25,889 nucleotides of DNA. Origin: Caulochytrium protostelioides. Taxonomy: Eukaryota; Chytridiomycota; Caulochytriomycetes; Caulochytriales; Caulochytriaceae. Below, piece after piece: positions 10,111 through 18,565 of this stretch. Location: contig ML014336.1 of NCBI GenBank assembly GCA_003615045.1, positions 1 through 25,889 of the forward strand. Direction: 5' to 3'. The notes under the pieces were generated by a model. It searched no databases. It was not told the origin of the DNA and saw nothing but the letters and a program-made list of their open reading frames with translations. The position numbers were made by a program, and so were the translations under genes. Position 1 is the stretch's first letter; the number at the start of each line of letters is the position of its first letter.

Positions 10111-10515
10111 GCCGCCCGCCCATTCCCACCGGTTGCTGTCCCGTGCCACCGCGCGCACGGCGACGACGGCAACGACGTCGCGGGTGTCGATGACCGCCGC
10201 ACCGGCCGCCGCATCGTGGATGGGGCCTCATCAGATCGGGATGACCGCGGCGGGGACGGCGACGGCGACGGCGACGGCGGCTCGAACGTCGGACGCCGCC
10301 ATGCAACGAAGGCCGCGTCCCTCACGATCGCATCGCCCGGGGCCCGAGCAGACTTGATGGGATCTCCCTCGCAGGCCGCGTCCGCGCCGCGGCGAGGATG
10401 CCGGCATGGCAGTGATAAGGGTATGCGGCGGCGCGGGCGGTGGCGGATTGTCTGCCCGAGGAGCCACGTGGGCCGGTCGCGCCGCGCAGCCCATAACCGT
10501 CCGGAGCCTCGAGAA

Positions 10516-10896
10516 TAGGTCGAGGACGATAGGTTCGCGCAGGCGGGGCTCCAGCTCTCCTCGGAGGCCGTTGTCGCGTCGCTGCGCGCCGCCAATGGGC
10601 CGGCCGCCGACATCGCCGCCTTCGAGGCCGCCGTGCCGTCGCTGAGCCATGCAGAGGCCCGCGCGCTCGCCAAGAAGCTCGCCGTCAACCCCTTCTGGGA
10701 CGGGGATGACGCGCGCATGCGCGAGGGATACGACCGCTACCAGGGCGGCACCAAGGCCTGCATCGCCCACGCGATCGCGTATGCGCCGTACGCCGACCTG
10801 CACGGGATGGAGTCCAAGAAGCCCGTGTACGCGCAGACCCAGGCCTTGGCGGAGGGCGGGCTCGCCGCCCACCGCTCATGCTCTCGTACAACCTGA
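10516..10896 (+). other. Coding-like block of unknown family upstream of Fanzor copy 1
   Basis: In the frame of 10516 the translation has ordinary protein composition for about 120 residues (for example AAFEAAVPSL, LAVNPFWDGDDARM, YDRYQGGTKACIAH, GMESKKPVYAQTQ), unlike the Arg/Pro-rich noise nearby. It opens right after an in-frame TAG whose AG could be a splice acceptor. It closes at a TGA (10894-10896), where the neighbouring frame becomes Fanzor-like. It may be an exon of a host gene disrupted by the Fanzor, or the N-terminal part of a frameshifted Fanzor or cargo protein. I do not recognise the family and no ATG start can be assigned. Confidence 0.35.
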
Positions 10897-12126
10897 CCAG
10901 TCTGAGCTTCCTTTGGCTACTGATGCTGGGCACGGCGGATACTGTCGACGTGGATCCCTATGTGCGCGACTACTATCGGGACTATCCGCTGCTGGCAGCG
11001 AAACTCCCCACGCTGCGCCACACGGACATTCCTCGTCTGTCGGTACCTGGAAGCAGCGGGTCTGCCGACCTTCGACGTGGTGACAATGGCCGAGATGTGC
11101 ACCCACTTCATCACCATCGACACATCCGTGTTGTATGGCTTGCTGACGGACCTCAATCAGATCAACTGCTACGAGGAGACCTTCATGGCCATGGCTGCAG
11201 AGTATTGGCCAGCGGTCATAGCAGCCAGAAAGCTAGAGGGCAAGAACCACCAGTTCGGCTAAATCGTGGATACCGACAGCGTCAGCATGTCTGTGCACTT
11301 CCAGCGCCTCAAGACGGTTTCCGACCCGATGCCTTCCACGGAGGCCGTACCCAAGGCAGAGCTCCCCGTGCCAGGCCGCTGGGATGAGTACTGCGTCATC
11401 GGGAACGACCCGGGCAGGACCAACATTTTCTTCATGGCTTTGGGGCGTTCCAACGGCAAGGTCGACAGCTGGAAGCTGACCCGAGGACAATTGAATGTGG
11501 AAAGTGGCATGAATAACATCCAAAAGAAAAGTCAGGTATGGTTGCGCGATGTGCAGCGGCCGCTGGACCGCCTGTCTGAGGTCAGTTCCAAGGGCACAGC
11601 GCTTGCCGCGCACCACCGCTTCCTGGAGGTGTGGCTCGCCACGTATGAGCCGCTGTGGGCCGAGTTTCTGAAGCCGCGCTGGGCGCGTCAGCGCCTGGGG
11701 CTGTACGGTGGCAAGCAATGCGTGTTTGCCAATTTCTTCAAACGCGTGGGCGACGGGGCGGCTTCGGAGGGCAAGCCCGTGGTCATCGCCTATGGCGCAG
11801 CCCAGTTTTCCCCAGTAGTCGACGCCGAGCTGTCCGTTCTGGCGACTGAGGCGTACAAAGCGTGTACCCAGCATTTTCGAACCGTCATGGTCGACGAGTT
11901 CCGGACGAGCATGGTCCATACAGCGACCGGTTCGGTCCTGAAGCAAGTGTGGAGCCGGGAGACGAAGGCCCCGGTCCGAGGTTTGCTGTGGTATGAATCT
12001 GGCCCTGACAGAAAGTTTGTGAGCCGTGACCTCAATGCCGCCCTGAAAATCCGGAACTGCCTGGCCTCACCCGTGAGGCCTGCGGCGCGGTGCCGCGTCG
12101 CGGGGCAGAGCAGGTTGTCGAATTGA
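10863..12126 (+). pseudogene. Fanzor (eukaryotic TnpB-like) nuclease, copy 1, broken
   Basis: Fanzors are transposon-encoded, RNA-guided DNA nucleases related to bacterial TnpB. Seen here in order: an N-terminal part in one frame (~10863-11050); after a one-base shift near 11050, a block with FITIDTSVLYGLL; a TAA at 11260-11262; then a continuous frame to 12126. That last frame starts with TDSVSMSVHF, a segment characteristic of Fanzor. It carries all three expected RuvC positions: NDPGRTN (Asp codon 11407-11409), VDEFRTS (Glu codon 11896-11898) and SRDLNAAL (Asp codon 12028-12030). VRGLL precedes the last block as in the family. No Cys pairs for a zinc ribbon are visible between DEFRTS and RDLNAA. 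Two lesions suggest a young pseudogene. Alternatives are an unrecognised intron or a sequencing error. The family call is from motifs, without a database search. Confidence 0.75.
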
Positions 12127-13060
12127 CATTCATGAGGCCAAGTTGATCCGTCACCGAGCACAGACTCAAGCCACCAAATGCGATGCAGGCTGCTTCCTAG
12201 GGCGATCTCTCTCGTTGGATGCTGCGGGGATGATGTCCCACGTGGAGATCAACGGAGGGATAGGTCAACTCTGTTGAAAAATGAAATGAAATCATTGTAT
12301 ATGAATGCCGTCGATGTCGCCCCTGCGCCCCGGATCGGGTCGGGTCGGGTGTCAGCCCCATGCAGCCATGCCCCTCTGGAGCGTGACACGACGCCCCAGC
12401 CACTGGGCACTGGCCCAGGGCCAACGGTGCGCGAGCGGGTGTAAGTGGGGTGGCCGGGCAGGACGCGGCTGGGACCGCGCCAGGTGCTGGTTTAAGCAGT
12501 GCGCCGACAGGAAGGCCGACTGCGGCCGGTGGCCGATAAGCCCTCGCCGAACGTCAGTGGACCCTCCCGTGCCGCGGCGGCCGCCGTAGGGCGACGTCGG
12601 TGACGGCGTCGGCGGCGGCCGCGATAGCCGTGGTGGCACGGCGTCCCCGGGGAGGCGGGCCGAGCTTGGGCCGCCTCAAGCTCCGCTCGCGTCCTCGCTG
12701 CGTCAGGCTGCTTCGCGCGGTGCCGTCGCCGCCGCCGTCGCCGCCGCCGCCGCTTACGGGACGCCAGGGCCTGCCTGCCTATTGGTCCGCCGGCCGGCAC
12801 GCCGCTGCGGAGCGCTCGTCCTCGTCGGAGCGGGGACCCGTCGACGGCGGGACGGGGCCGCGGCGCTCGTGCGGCGATGGCTCGGCGTCGGAGTCAGCGC
12901 CGGTCCCCCCCTCCCGCCGTCGACCCCACCGACCGCGGTGCGTCCATCCACGTCGCGGCGATAAAAAATAAATGGATTCATGCTGTCGGGCGTCGGTGCA
13001 GCGAAACCACCGCCATCATGTGGCAGAAGCATACCGCCGGCAGGCGGGTCAGAGAGCGAG

Positions 13061-13111
<51 letters not shown>

Positions 13112-13577
13112 TTCCCGTTCGCGCAGAGCGCTCCCAAGCGGGAGTAGGAGAAAGGGAGCGCGCAGAGGGGGAAGGGAAGCTGGTAGGATGCGCACTTGCT
13201 CGCTCGCTCCCTTCATTTGGGGGGAGGTGATGGAAGGGTCTTGGCAGCGTATGTCCCGTCCGACTCGAAGGTTGGTTGTAAAGCTTCCACATCGGTTGTC
13301 GCTGTACCCTCATCGTTGATAGCAAATTCATTGTTGATTGCCCCCGCTCTACAGGCCTTGATTCGTTCAGTCGAGACGACTGTTGCGGATCCCGACGAAG
13401 TGCGTGTCGTCCTCTCTCACCCTCTCTCGCCGTCCACGTGGTGTGTAGCGCCGTCGTTTGCGGCGACTGCTTGCTCCCTTTGCCTTTGTTTCCTGTGGCT
13501 CTCCCTGGGTGTCGTCCCCCCCACTGTCGCCCGCCGCCCGTCCGCGCTGTCCGCTTGATACGTTTGCCCTCGCCGCC
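12127..13577. other. Spacer between Fanzor copy 1 and CTP synthase; no gene seen
   Basis: The first ~200 bases after the Fanzor stop are less GC-rich and could include the element's 3' end, where guide RNA would be encoded in an intact OMEGA-type element. The rest is GC-rich, with overlapping Arg/Pro/Ser-rich frames, an (AG)23 array and, from about 13380, pyrimidine-rich DNA typical of a promoter or 5' leader for CTP synthase. Confidence 0.5.
13063..13108. repeat. (AG)23 dinucleotide microsatellite
   Basis: Forty-six uninterrupted bases of AG, about 470 bases upstream of the CTP synthase start. It gives rise to spurious Arg-Glu and Ser-Leu frames on the two strands. Confidence 0.95.
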
Positions 13578-15386
13578 ATGGTTAAGTACATCCTCGTGAC
13601 CGGAGGTGTCCTCTCCGGCATCGGCAAGGGCGTGATTGCCTCGTCGACGGGCCTGCTGCTGCGCACGCGCGGCCTGAACGTGACGAGCATCAAGATCGAC
13701 CCGTACCTCAACATCGATGCGGGCACGTTGACGCCGCTAGACCACGGCGAAGTCTTTGTGCTGAAGGACGGCGGCGAGGTCGATCTCGACCTGGGTAACT
13801 ACGAGCGCTTCCTCGACATTGAGTTGACGCGCGAGAACAACATCACGACCGGCAAGATTTACCGCGATGTCATCGAGCGCGAGCGCAAGGGCGACTACCT
13901 GGGCAAGACGGTCCAGGTCGTCCCGCACATCACGGATGCCGTTCAGGAGTGGCTGCAGCGTGTGGCCAGCAAGCCCATCGATACCACCGGCGAGATCCCC
14001 GATGTCTGCATCATCGAGCTCGGCGGCACCGTCGGCGACATCGAGTCGGCGCCGTTCGTCGAGGCCATGCGCCAGTTCCAGTTCCGCGTCGGCCCCGACA
14101 ATTTCTGCCTCATCCATGTCTCGCTCGTGCCGATCGTCGGCGCCGTCGGCGAGCAGAAGACGAAGCCTACGCAGTCGAGTATCCGCGACCTGCGCAGTCT
14201 CGGCCTCACGCCGGACATTATCGCGTGCCGCAGCAGCAAGCCGCTCGACGAGGGCATCCAGAGCAAGATCAGCATGTTCTGCCACGTGACCCCCGAGCAG
14301 GTGCTCGCCGTCCACGACTGCAAGAGCGTGTATCACGTGCCGCTGCTGCTCCAGAAGCAGGGCATCCTCAACGTGCTGGAGAAGAAGCTCAAGCTGCCGC
14401 CGGCGAAGCCCGAGGGCGCGCACTTGCTCACCAAGTGGAAGCAGGTCGCGAACCGCTTGGATCACTTCCAGGAGACCGTGCGCATCGCGCTGGTCGGCAA
14501 GTATACCGACCTCCACGACTCGTACATTTCGGTCGTCAAGTCGCTGGAGCACGCGTCGCTCGCGTGCTCGCGCAAGCTCGAGATCAGCTGGATTGAGGCC
14601 GAGACCCTCGAGCCCTCGCAGAAGACGACCGACCCCGCGAAGCACGACGTGGCTTGGGCCAAGCTCAAGGCCGCTCAGGGGATCCTGGTGCCCGGCGGCT
14701 TCGGCACGCGCGGTCTGGAAGGCATGGTCCTCGCCGCCAAGTATGCCCGCGAGCACCAGGTGCCGTACCTCGGCATCTGCCTCGGCATGCAGATCGCCGT
14801 CATTGAGTTTGCCCGCCACGTCTGCGGGTTGGAGGGCGCCCACTCCGCCGAGGCGGACCCGGCCACGCCGCACCCGGTGGTCATCTTCATGCCCGAGGGC
14901 AGCAAGACCCACATGGGCGGCACGATGCGTCTAGGCGACCGCGCGACCATCTTCGACTCGAAGCACGCGCCGTCGTCGGTGCTGCGCCGCCTCTACAACA
15001 ACGCCGACGTGATTGTCGAGCGCCACCGCCACCGCTACGAGGTGAACCCGGCGTACATTGACCAGATCGAGGCGAAGGGCCTCCGCTTTGTCGGCAAGGA
15101 CGAGAAGGGCGAGCGCATGATCATGCTGGAGCTCGAGGGCCACCCCTACTTTGTCGGCGCGCAGTTCCATCCCGAGTACAAGACGCGCCCCCTGACGCCG
15201 GTGCCCACGTTCATGGGCCTTGTGATGGCGGCCATCGGCTCGCTGCAGGACACGCTGTCGGCGACAGACCTCCGCCTGACCAACTACGCCAGTGTCGAGA
15301 GCTCGCCCGCCGACAGCCCGGTGCTGACGCCGGCTCACAGCATGGGCGCTTCCATGGATGTCGGCTCCGTCGTGCCCACCCAATAA
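13578..15386 (+). CDS. URA7: CTP synthase (glutamine-hydrolysing)
   Basis: Converts UTP, ATP and glutamine to CTP, the last step of de novo pyrimidine nucleotide synthesis, in the cytosol, where the family can form filaments. The start ATG sits in a perfect GCCGCCATGG context and gives the family N-terminus [18 protein letters not shown] with its ATP-binding loop. The frame is open upstream, but that part is not conserved. The synthetase domain (~1-275) shows [42 protein letters not shown] and GEQKTKPTQ. The class I glutamine amidotransferase domain (~300-570) shows PGGFGTRG, the nucleophile in GICLGMQ (C401), [10 protein letters not shown] and the His/Glu pair in QFHPE (H531, E533). The product has 602 residues, slightly longer than usual, because of a Ser/Pro-rich tail after ~575 that could be a phosphorylation site. 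No intron. The symbol follows yeast usage. Confidence 0.97.
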   Translation: MVKYILVTGGVLSGIGKGVIASSTGLLLRTRGLNVTSIKIDPYLNIDAGTLTPLDHGEVFVLKDGGEVDLDLGNYERFLDIELTRENNITTGKIYRDVIERERKGDYLGKTVQVVPHITDAVQEWLQRVASKPIDTTGEIPDVCIIELGGTVGDIESAPFVEAMRQFQFRVGPDNFCLIHVSLVPIVGAVGEQKTKPTQSSIRDLRSLGLTPDIIACRSSKPLDEGIQSKISMFCHVTPEQVLAVHDCKSVYHVPLLLQKQGILNVLEKKLKLPPAKPEGAHLLTKWKQVANRLDHFQETVRIALVGKYTDLHDSYISVVKSLEHASLACSRKLEISWIEAETLEPSQKTTDPAKHDVAWAKLKAAQGILVPGGFGTRGLEGMVLAAKYAREHQVPYLGICLGMQIAVIEFARHVCGLEGAHSAEADPATPHPVVIFMPEGSKTHMGGTMRLGDRATIFDSKHAPSSVLRRLYNNADVIVERHRHRYEVNPAYIDQIEAKGLRFVGKDEKGERMIMLELEGHPYFVGAQFHPEYKTRPLTPVPTFMGLVMAAIGSLQDTLSATDLRLTNYASVESSPADSPVLTPAHSMGASMDVGSVVPTQ

Positions 15387-16004
15387 GCGCGACGAGCGTG
15401 TTTCCCCCCAAGCGCTCAGCGCGCTTCTGTTGGCGGCGACCGCGTAGTCCATGTGATCTCCGATCGCTCCGACCGCTTTTAACCCTTAATTCCTCATTCA
15501 GATACACGAGCATCAACACCCCAACGACCCCGACAGAGAAACCGAGCGGCGGCTCGGCGGCGCTTTGCTTGAGGGGGGGCGATGCCCATGACGGCCGCTC
15601 CGGAGTGCCTCGACGTGACGGACGCGCGCCCCTCCTTCGCCCCCGTGTGACTCGACAGCCTCTCATGGCCCCCGCTCGTCGGGCCGGACCGCGCCGCGCC
15701 GACGCCCGCCGACGCCCGCCGACGCCTCGTTCGCTTCTCGCTACGTACGCCGATGGGTGACTTACGGAGGGACGCGTCAATCGCTTAAGAGGGGCGCGGC
15801 CATCCGCGCGTCGTGCCGCGGTGACTCACCCGTGGTCGCGCAGGACGCGCCAAAGCCAGGCGTGCGACATGGCGGGAGGACGCGAGGGAAGGCGACGGCT
15901 CGGCTCAGAGGGAATCGGCTCGCTAGGCCGCTGGCGGTCTCCTCCCCCTACCACCCTTTTCCTGCGACCGACTCGGACCCGTCTCGTCCAGGCATCCCGG
16001 ACCA
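15387..16004. other. Spacer after CTP synthase; no gene seen
   Basis: It contains a T/A-richer patch at ~15475-15515 that may be the 3' end of the CTP synthase transcript, then GC-rich low-complexity sequence, including a short GACGCCCGCC tandem near 15698-15725. No conserved protein is visible. Confidence 0.5.
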
Positions 16005-16128
16005 CATCGCATGGCATCGCATGGCATCGCATGGCATCGCATCGCATGGCATGGCATCGCATCGCATGGCATCGCATCGCATCGCATCGCATCGCATCGC
16101 ATCGCATCGCATCGCATCGCATCGTATC
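16005..16128 (+). repeat. GCATC/GCATG pentanucleotide array ending at a start codon
   Basis: About 25 five-base units of two kinds. The left half mixes GCATG and GCATC. The right half is pure GCATC apart from a final GTATC. The array abuts the ATG at 16129. Every GCATG unit contains an ATG, so several upstream start codons occur. No frame contains a stop, and the array could be translated as repeats of five residues. Confidence 0.95.
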
Positions 16129-17022
16129 ATGGCTCGCTCGCCCGGCTTCTTTAATGTCGGCTCCGAGTCCGGCTCTGACCACGGACTCACACCCCGCATC
16201 AGGGCGCGTCGTCGGGTGCAGGCCCACGTGCAGTCGCACCCCCTGCTAGAGCGCGGGGTCCGCGAGCATGCCGATGTCGGCGCGCCGCTCTTTGTGCGGG
16301 ACGCGAGCGCGCCCGGCGGCGTCTATCCGTGCCGCGTCGTGATAAAGACGCGTGCCGACAGCGACCACGCCCAGGCCCTCTACTTTCTCCGGCGGGTGCG
16401 CCCGGTGATGCGACTGGTGAAGCTTCGAATCATCCGGATCGATGCCGCCTTCGATGTGATTTATGAGGCCGGGACGCCCAAGGCCGGCGAGGCGGTGCCG
16501 GACGATGCCGTGTTCGAGGTCATGGAGCAGCATGGCCGTGCGCCGGTCCATCATATGGCGCTCCGGCTGCAGCTGCAGAAGGTTTGGCTCAACCACAATG
16601 CGTCTTCCGACCGCCAAATGCTCATCGACGAGGGGACGTGGTTTCCCCTGCGTCACGGCGCGCTGGTGCCGCGAAGGGATCGCGTCAGACTCGGCCATAA
16701 TGATCGCGTCGGAACCACGATTCACTTCCACATGTCAGGGAATCGCAGACCACTGCTGTGCACACTGCCGAACCGAAACGGCTACGAGTTGGCCTCGCAG
16801 TTCTTTTATCTGGCGACGCTGCATGTGGGGGCGTACACGTTGCTTGACGGCGAGCCCGTGGCGCCGTCCCGTCTGAGCTATAGGCGATGCACGGGTCAGT
16901 TCGATTATACTCAGCCGGTGCCGCTGGCCGTGCACGAGTTCGCGCCCTGGCTCATTGTCAGCGGCCAGGGGGGTGTCCAGAACATCGGCAGACGCGATCC
17001 CACCTCCCCGCCGTCCCTGTGA
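16129..17022 (+). CDS. Hypothetical protein, 297 residues, possible FHA-like C-terminal half
   Basis: I do not recognise this protein with confidence. Composition is that of a normal soluble globular protein with no signal peptide or membrane helices. The N-terminus is short and Ser/Gly/Arg-rich. Then come a mixed alpha/beta region (YPCRVVIKTRAD, VMRLVKLRIIRIDAAFDVIYE, DAVFEVMEQHG) and a segment (RQMLIDEGTWFPLRHGALVPRRDRV) whose layout faintly resembles the G-T/S and L..GD..RLG pattern of forkhead-associated domains. That likeness is weak and may be chance. The frame is open upstream through the pentanucleotide array to 15757. The ATG at 16129 is preferred because it has A at -3 and G at +4 and lies just after the array. 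A longer product with an N-terminal Ala-Ser-His-Arg-Ile repeat is possible. Confidence 0.6.
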   Translation: MARSPGFFNVGSESGSDHGLTPRIRARRRVQAHVQSHPLLERGVREHADVGAPLFVRDASAPGGVYPCRVVIKTRADSDHAQALYFLRRVRPVMRLVKLRIIRIDAAFDVIYEAGTPKAGEAVPDDAVFEVMEQHGRAPVHHMALRLQLQKVWLNHNASSDRQMLIDEGTWFPLRHGALVPRRDRVRLGHNDRVGTTIHFHMSGNRRPLLCTLPNRNGYELASQFFYLATLHVGAYTLLDGEPVAPSRLSYRRCTGQFDYTQPVPLAVHEFAPWLIVSGQGGVQNIGRRDPTSPPSL

Positions 17023-17051
17023 ACGCTGATTGGGCGTCCAGCCTGAGATGC

Positions 17052-17240
17052 TAGATCTGGCCTGTTTGGAACGTTCTGCCAAAAGATTTCATTCCGTTAG
17101 CTCGAGACATACTCGAAGCCATGGTGTGATTCATGATCGCGTCCTTTTCGACGCGATTATGAATCATGTGGCTTTGAGCATGCCTGGAGCCAACGGAATG
17201 AAAATCTTTTGACTAAGCGTTCCAAACGTGTCGAGATGTA
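17052..17240. mobile_element. Long near-perfect palindrome: foldback/MITE-like element or hairpin-RNA source
   Basis: The core inverted repeat runs from 17064 (GTTTGGAACG) to 17227 (CGTTCCAAAC), with arms of about 80 bases and a 6-base loop at 17144-17149. Matching blocks inward are CAAAAGATTT(T)CATTCCGTT, then AAGCCA, then TGATTCAT.ATCGCGTC. Weaker pairing continues outward to TA dinucleotides at 17052-17053 and 17239-17240, which would fit TA target duplication of a mariner-like MITE. It lies outside any gene, 40 bases after the hypothetical protein's stop. It encodes no protein. The scattered arm mismatches suggest an element of some age or selection for an imperfect hairpin. Confidence 0.75.
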
Positions 17241-17266
17241 TGACATGAAGCGCCTCCATCATGGCC

Positions 17267-17325
17267 CATGTGACCTTGGTCCCATGCCCTGGTCCCATGC
17301 CATGTGACCTTGGTCCCATGCCCTG
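17267..17325. repeat. 34-base tandem repeat, 1.7 copies
   Basis: The unit starting CATGTGACCTTGGTCCCATG at 17267 is repeated at 17301 and is identical over the 25 bases present in the second copy. The unit itself contains two related GGTCCCATGCC blocks. It lies just to the right of the palindrome. Confidence 0.85.
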
Positions 17326-17542
17326 ATGCGACCCGGGCTTCACATGTTCGACATGGTCGCAAAAGAATGATTTCCGCCGGTGCAATCGCATCCAGGAGCT
17401 GAGGTGGGTGTTCTTCATTCCTTTGTAAATTACAGCATGCCACGTCATGCCGGTGAGACATGCCGAGGGGGGGTCCCCTTCTTCCCTCGTCGTCGGCATG
17501 CGGGTATGGTCACGCGAAACGCGGTGGGACACGGGCGTTTCT

Positions 17543-18565
17543 TCACGGCTTGACCGTCGCATGGAACGAGACGGATTTGGTCGGCCGCGGCCGGGCCGCC
17601 GGCGCGCCTTCGATCGCGGCTCGAACATCGTCGGCGACACGCTCGGCGCGGCTCGGGCCCGACATCACGCGGCGGACCGGTGGCGGCCTCCCGGCGCCGG
17701 CCGCAGCAGACGCCGGGGCCGTGGCCGACCTCCGGGTGGGTATGGACGCGTCGTCCGCATCGCCCGTCTCGGCCGCCTCGGCCGCCGCGGCACGCTGCTC
17801 GCGGCGCGTCGCGACCGCTTGCCACGGGACGGGGTGCTTGCGCGCGACGTCGGCCTTAAGCTGGCCGACGCGGGCCCACATGCGGTCGAGGTCGTGGCGG
17901 AGCTGCCGGACGGCGCGGGCGCGGCGGCGCACGCCGAGCTGGACGCGGGCGAGCGAGGTGCCGAGCGCGCGCGTCTGGCTGACGACCTCCCGCGTCGACG
18001 CGAGCCGCGCCAGCGTGTCCCGCTGCGCCGCCGTCAGGTCCGCGATCTGGTCGGCCGGGAACAGGCGCGCCAGGCGGTCGGGCAGCGCGAGCGGCGGGCC
18101 GGGCTCCACGGACGCCGGAGGCGACTCCGCGGCCGCGCGGGAATCCGCCCTTGGGCGTGAGGCGGCCCCGGCGACGGGGGCTGGCGGGGAGATCGACGTG
18201 GGACGGGCGACACGCGCGGCCGCCCGCGAGGACACGGCCGCGGCCGCGGCCGCGACGTGAGCGCGCAGCGGGTCGTTGGGCGACGTCGATCCCACGGCAG
18301 GACGCGCGCCATCGACGCGCGGTAGCGACGCGCGGCTCCTGTTCTCCTCGAGAGGACCGCCGGTTAGGCGGGACCGCGCCGCGACATGCGCCTGCGTCTC
18401 GGTCGGGACGGTCTCGCCGCGGGGGCCGGGCCCGAAGCGCCGACCGCGCGTTTCTGCGCGAGCCTCGTCATCTCCCCCGCGGTTCGCAGGCGTCGCAGGC
18501 GGCTGTTTGATGGGCGTCTCGAACGTCTCGAACGTCTCGGGCCGCGGCGGCGGGGGCGAGGCCAT
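17543..18565 (-). CDS. KxDL-domain protein (BLOC-1/BORC-type subunit, Kxd1-like)
   Basis: KxDL proteins are small coiled-coil subunits of BLOC-1-related and BORC complexes that act on endosome or lysosome/vacuole positioning. In the 340-residue product, residues ~1-165 are disordered and rich in Ala, Pro, Arg and Ser. Residues ~177-250 form the conserved helical region: LTAAQRDTLARL, then a helix ending RHDLDRMWARVGQLKADVARKHP. This matches the family pattern of KxDL followed by a hydrophobic I..R(I/V)..LK..L...(H/Y)P segment. The signature Lys is Arg here (RHDL, residues 223-226). The C-terminal ~85 residues are again disordered. The protein is about twice the size of animal or yeast relatives because of these tails. 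The ATG at 18565 (MASPPPP) is preferred; one at 18685 would add 40 residues. The call is from pattern recognition, without a search. Confidence 0.7.
   Translation of the reverse strand: MASPPPPRPETFETFETPIKQPPATPANRGGDDEARAETRGRRFGPGPRGETVPTETQAHVAARSRLTGGPLEENRSRASLPRVDGARPAVGSTSPNDPLRAHVAAAAAAVSSRAAARVARPTSISPPAPVAGAASRPRADSRAAAESPPASVEPGPPLALPDRLARLFPADQIADLTAAQRDTLARLASTREVVSQTRALGTSLARVQLGVRRRARAVRQLRHDLDRMWARVGQLKADVARKHPVPWQAVATRREQRAAAAEAAETGDADDASIPTRRSATAPASAAAGAGRPPPVRRVMSGPSRAERVADDVRAAIEGAPAARPRPTKSVSFHATVKP

Larger units (their letters stand above)
9167..10515. other. Spacer upstream of coronin with several short tandem arrays; no gene seen
   Basis: This stretch should contain the coronin promoter at its left edge. 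The remainder is GC-rich and dominated by short arrays (listed separately). Long frames on both strands here are Arg/Pro-rich and have no family features, so I do not call them genes. Confidence 0.5.

Noticed and set aside
12978-13331. Frames with long Ser-Leu or Arg-Glu repeats
   Set aside because: Direct translation products of the (AG)23 microsatellite, not evidence for a gene.
13737-14912. 391-residue minus-strand frame opposite CTP synthase
   Set aside because: Antisense shadow of a strongly conserved enzyme.
16004-16128. CRISPR-like repeat array
   Set aside because: Units are five bases with no spacers. It is a simple microsatellite in a eukaryotic context.
15826-16239. Minus-strand frames repeating Met-Arg-Cys-Asp-Ala
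   Set aside because: Produced by the GCATC/GCATG array read backwards. There is no conserved flanking protein.
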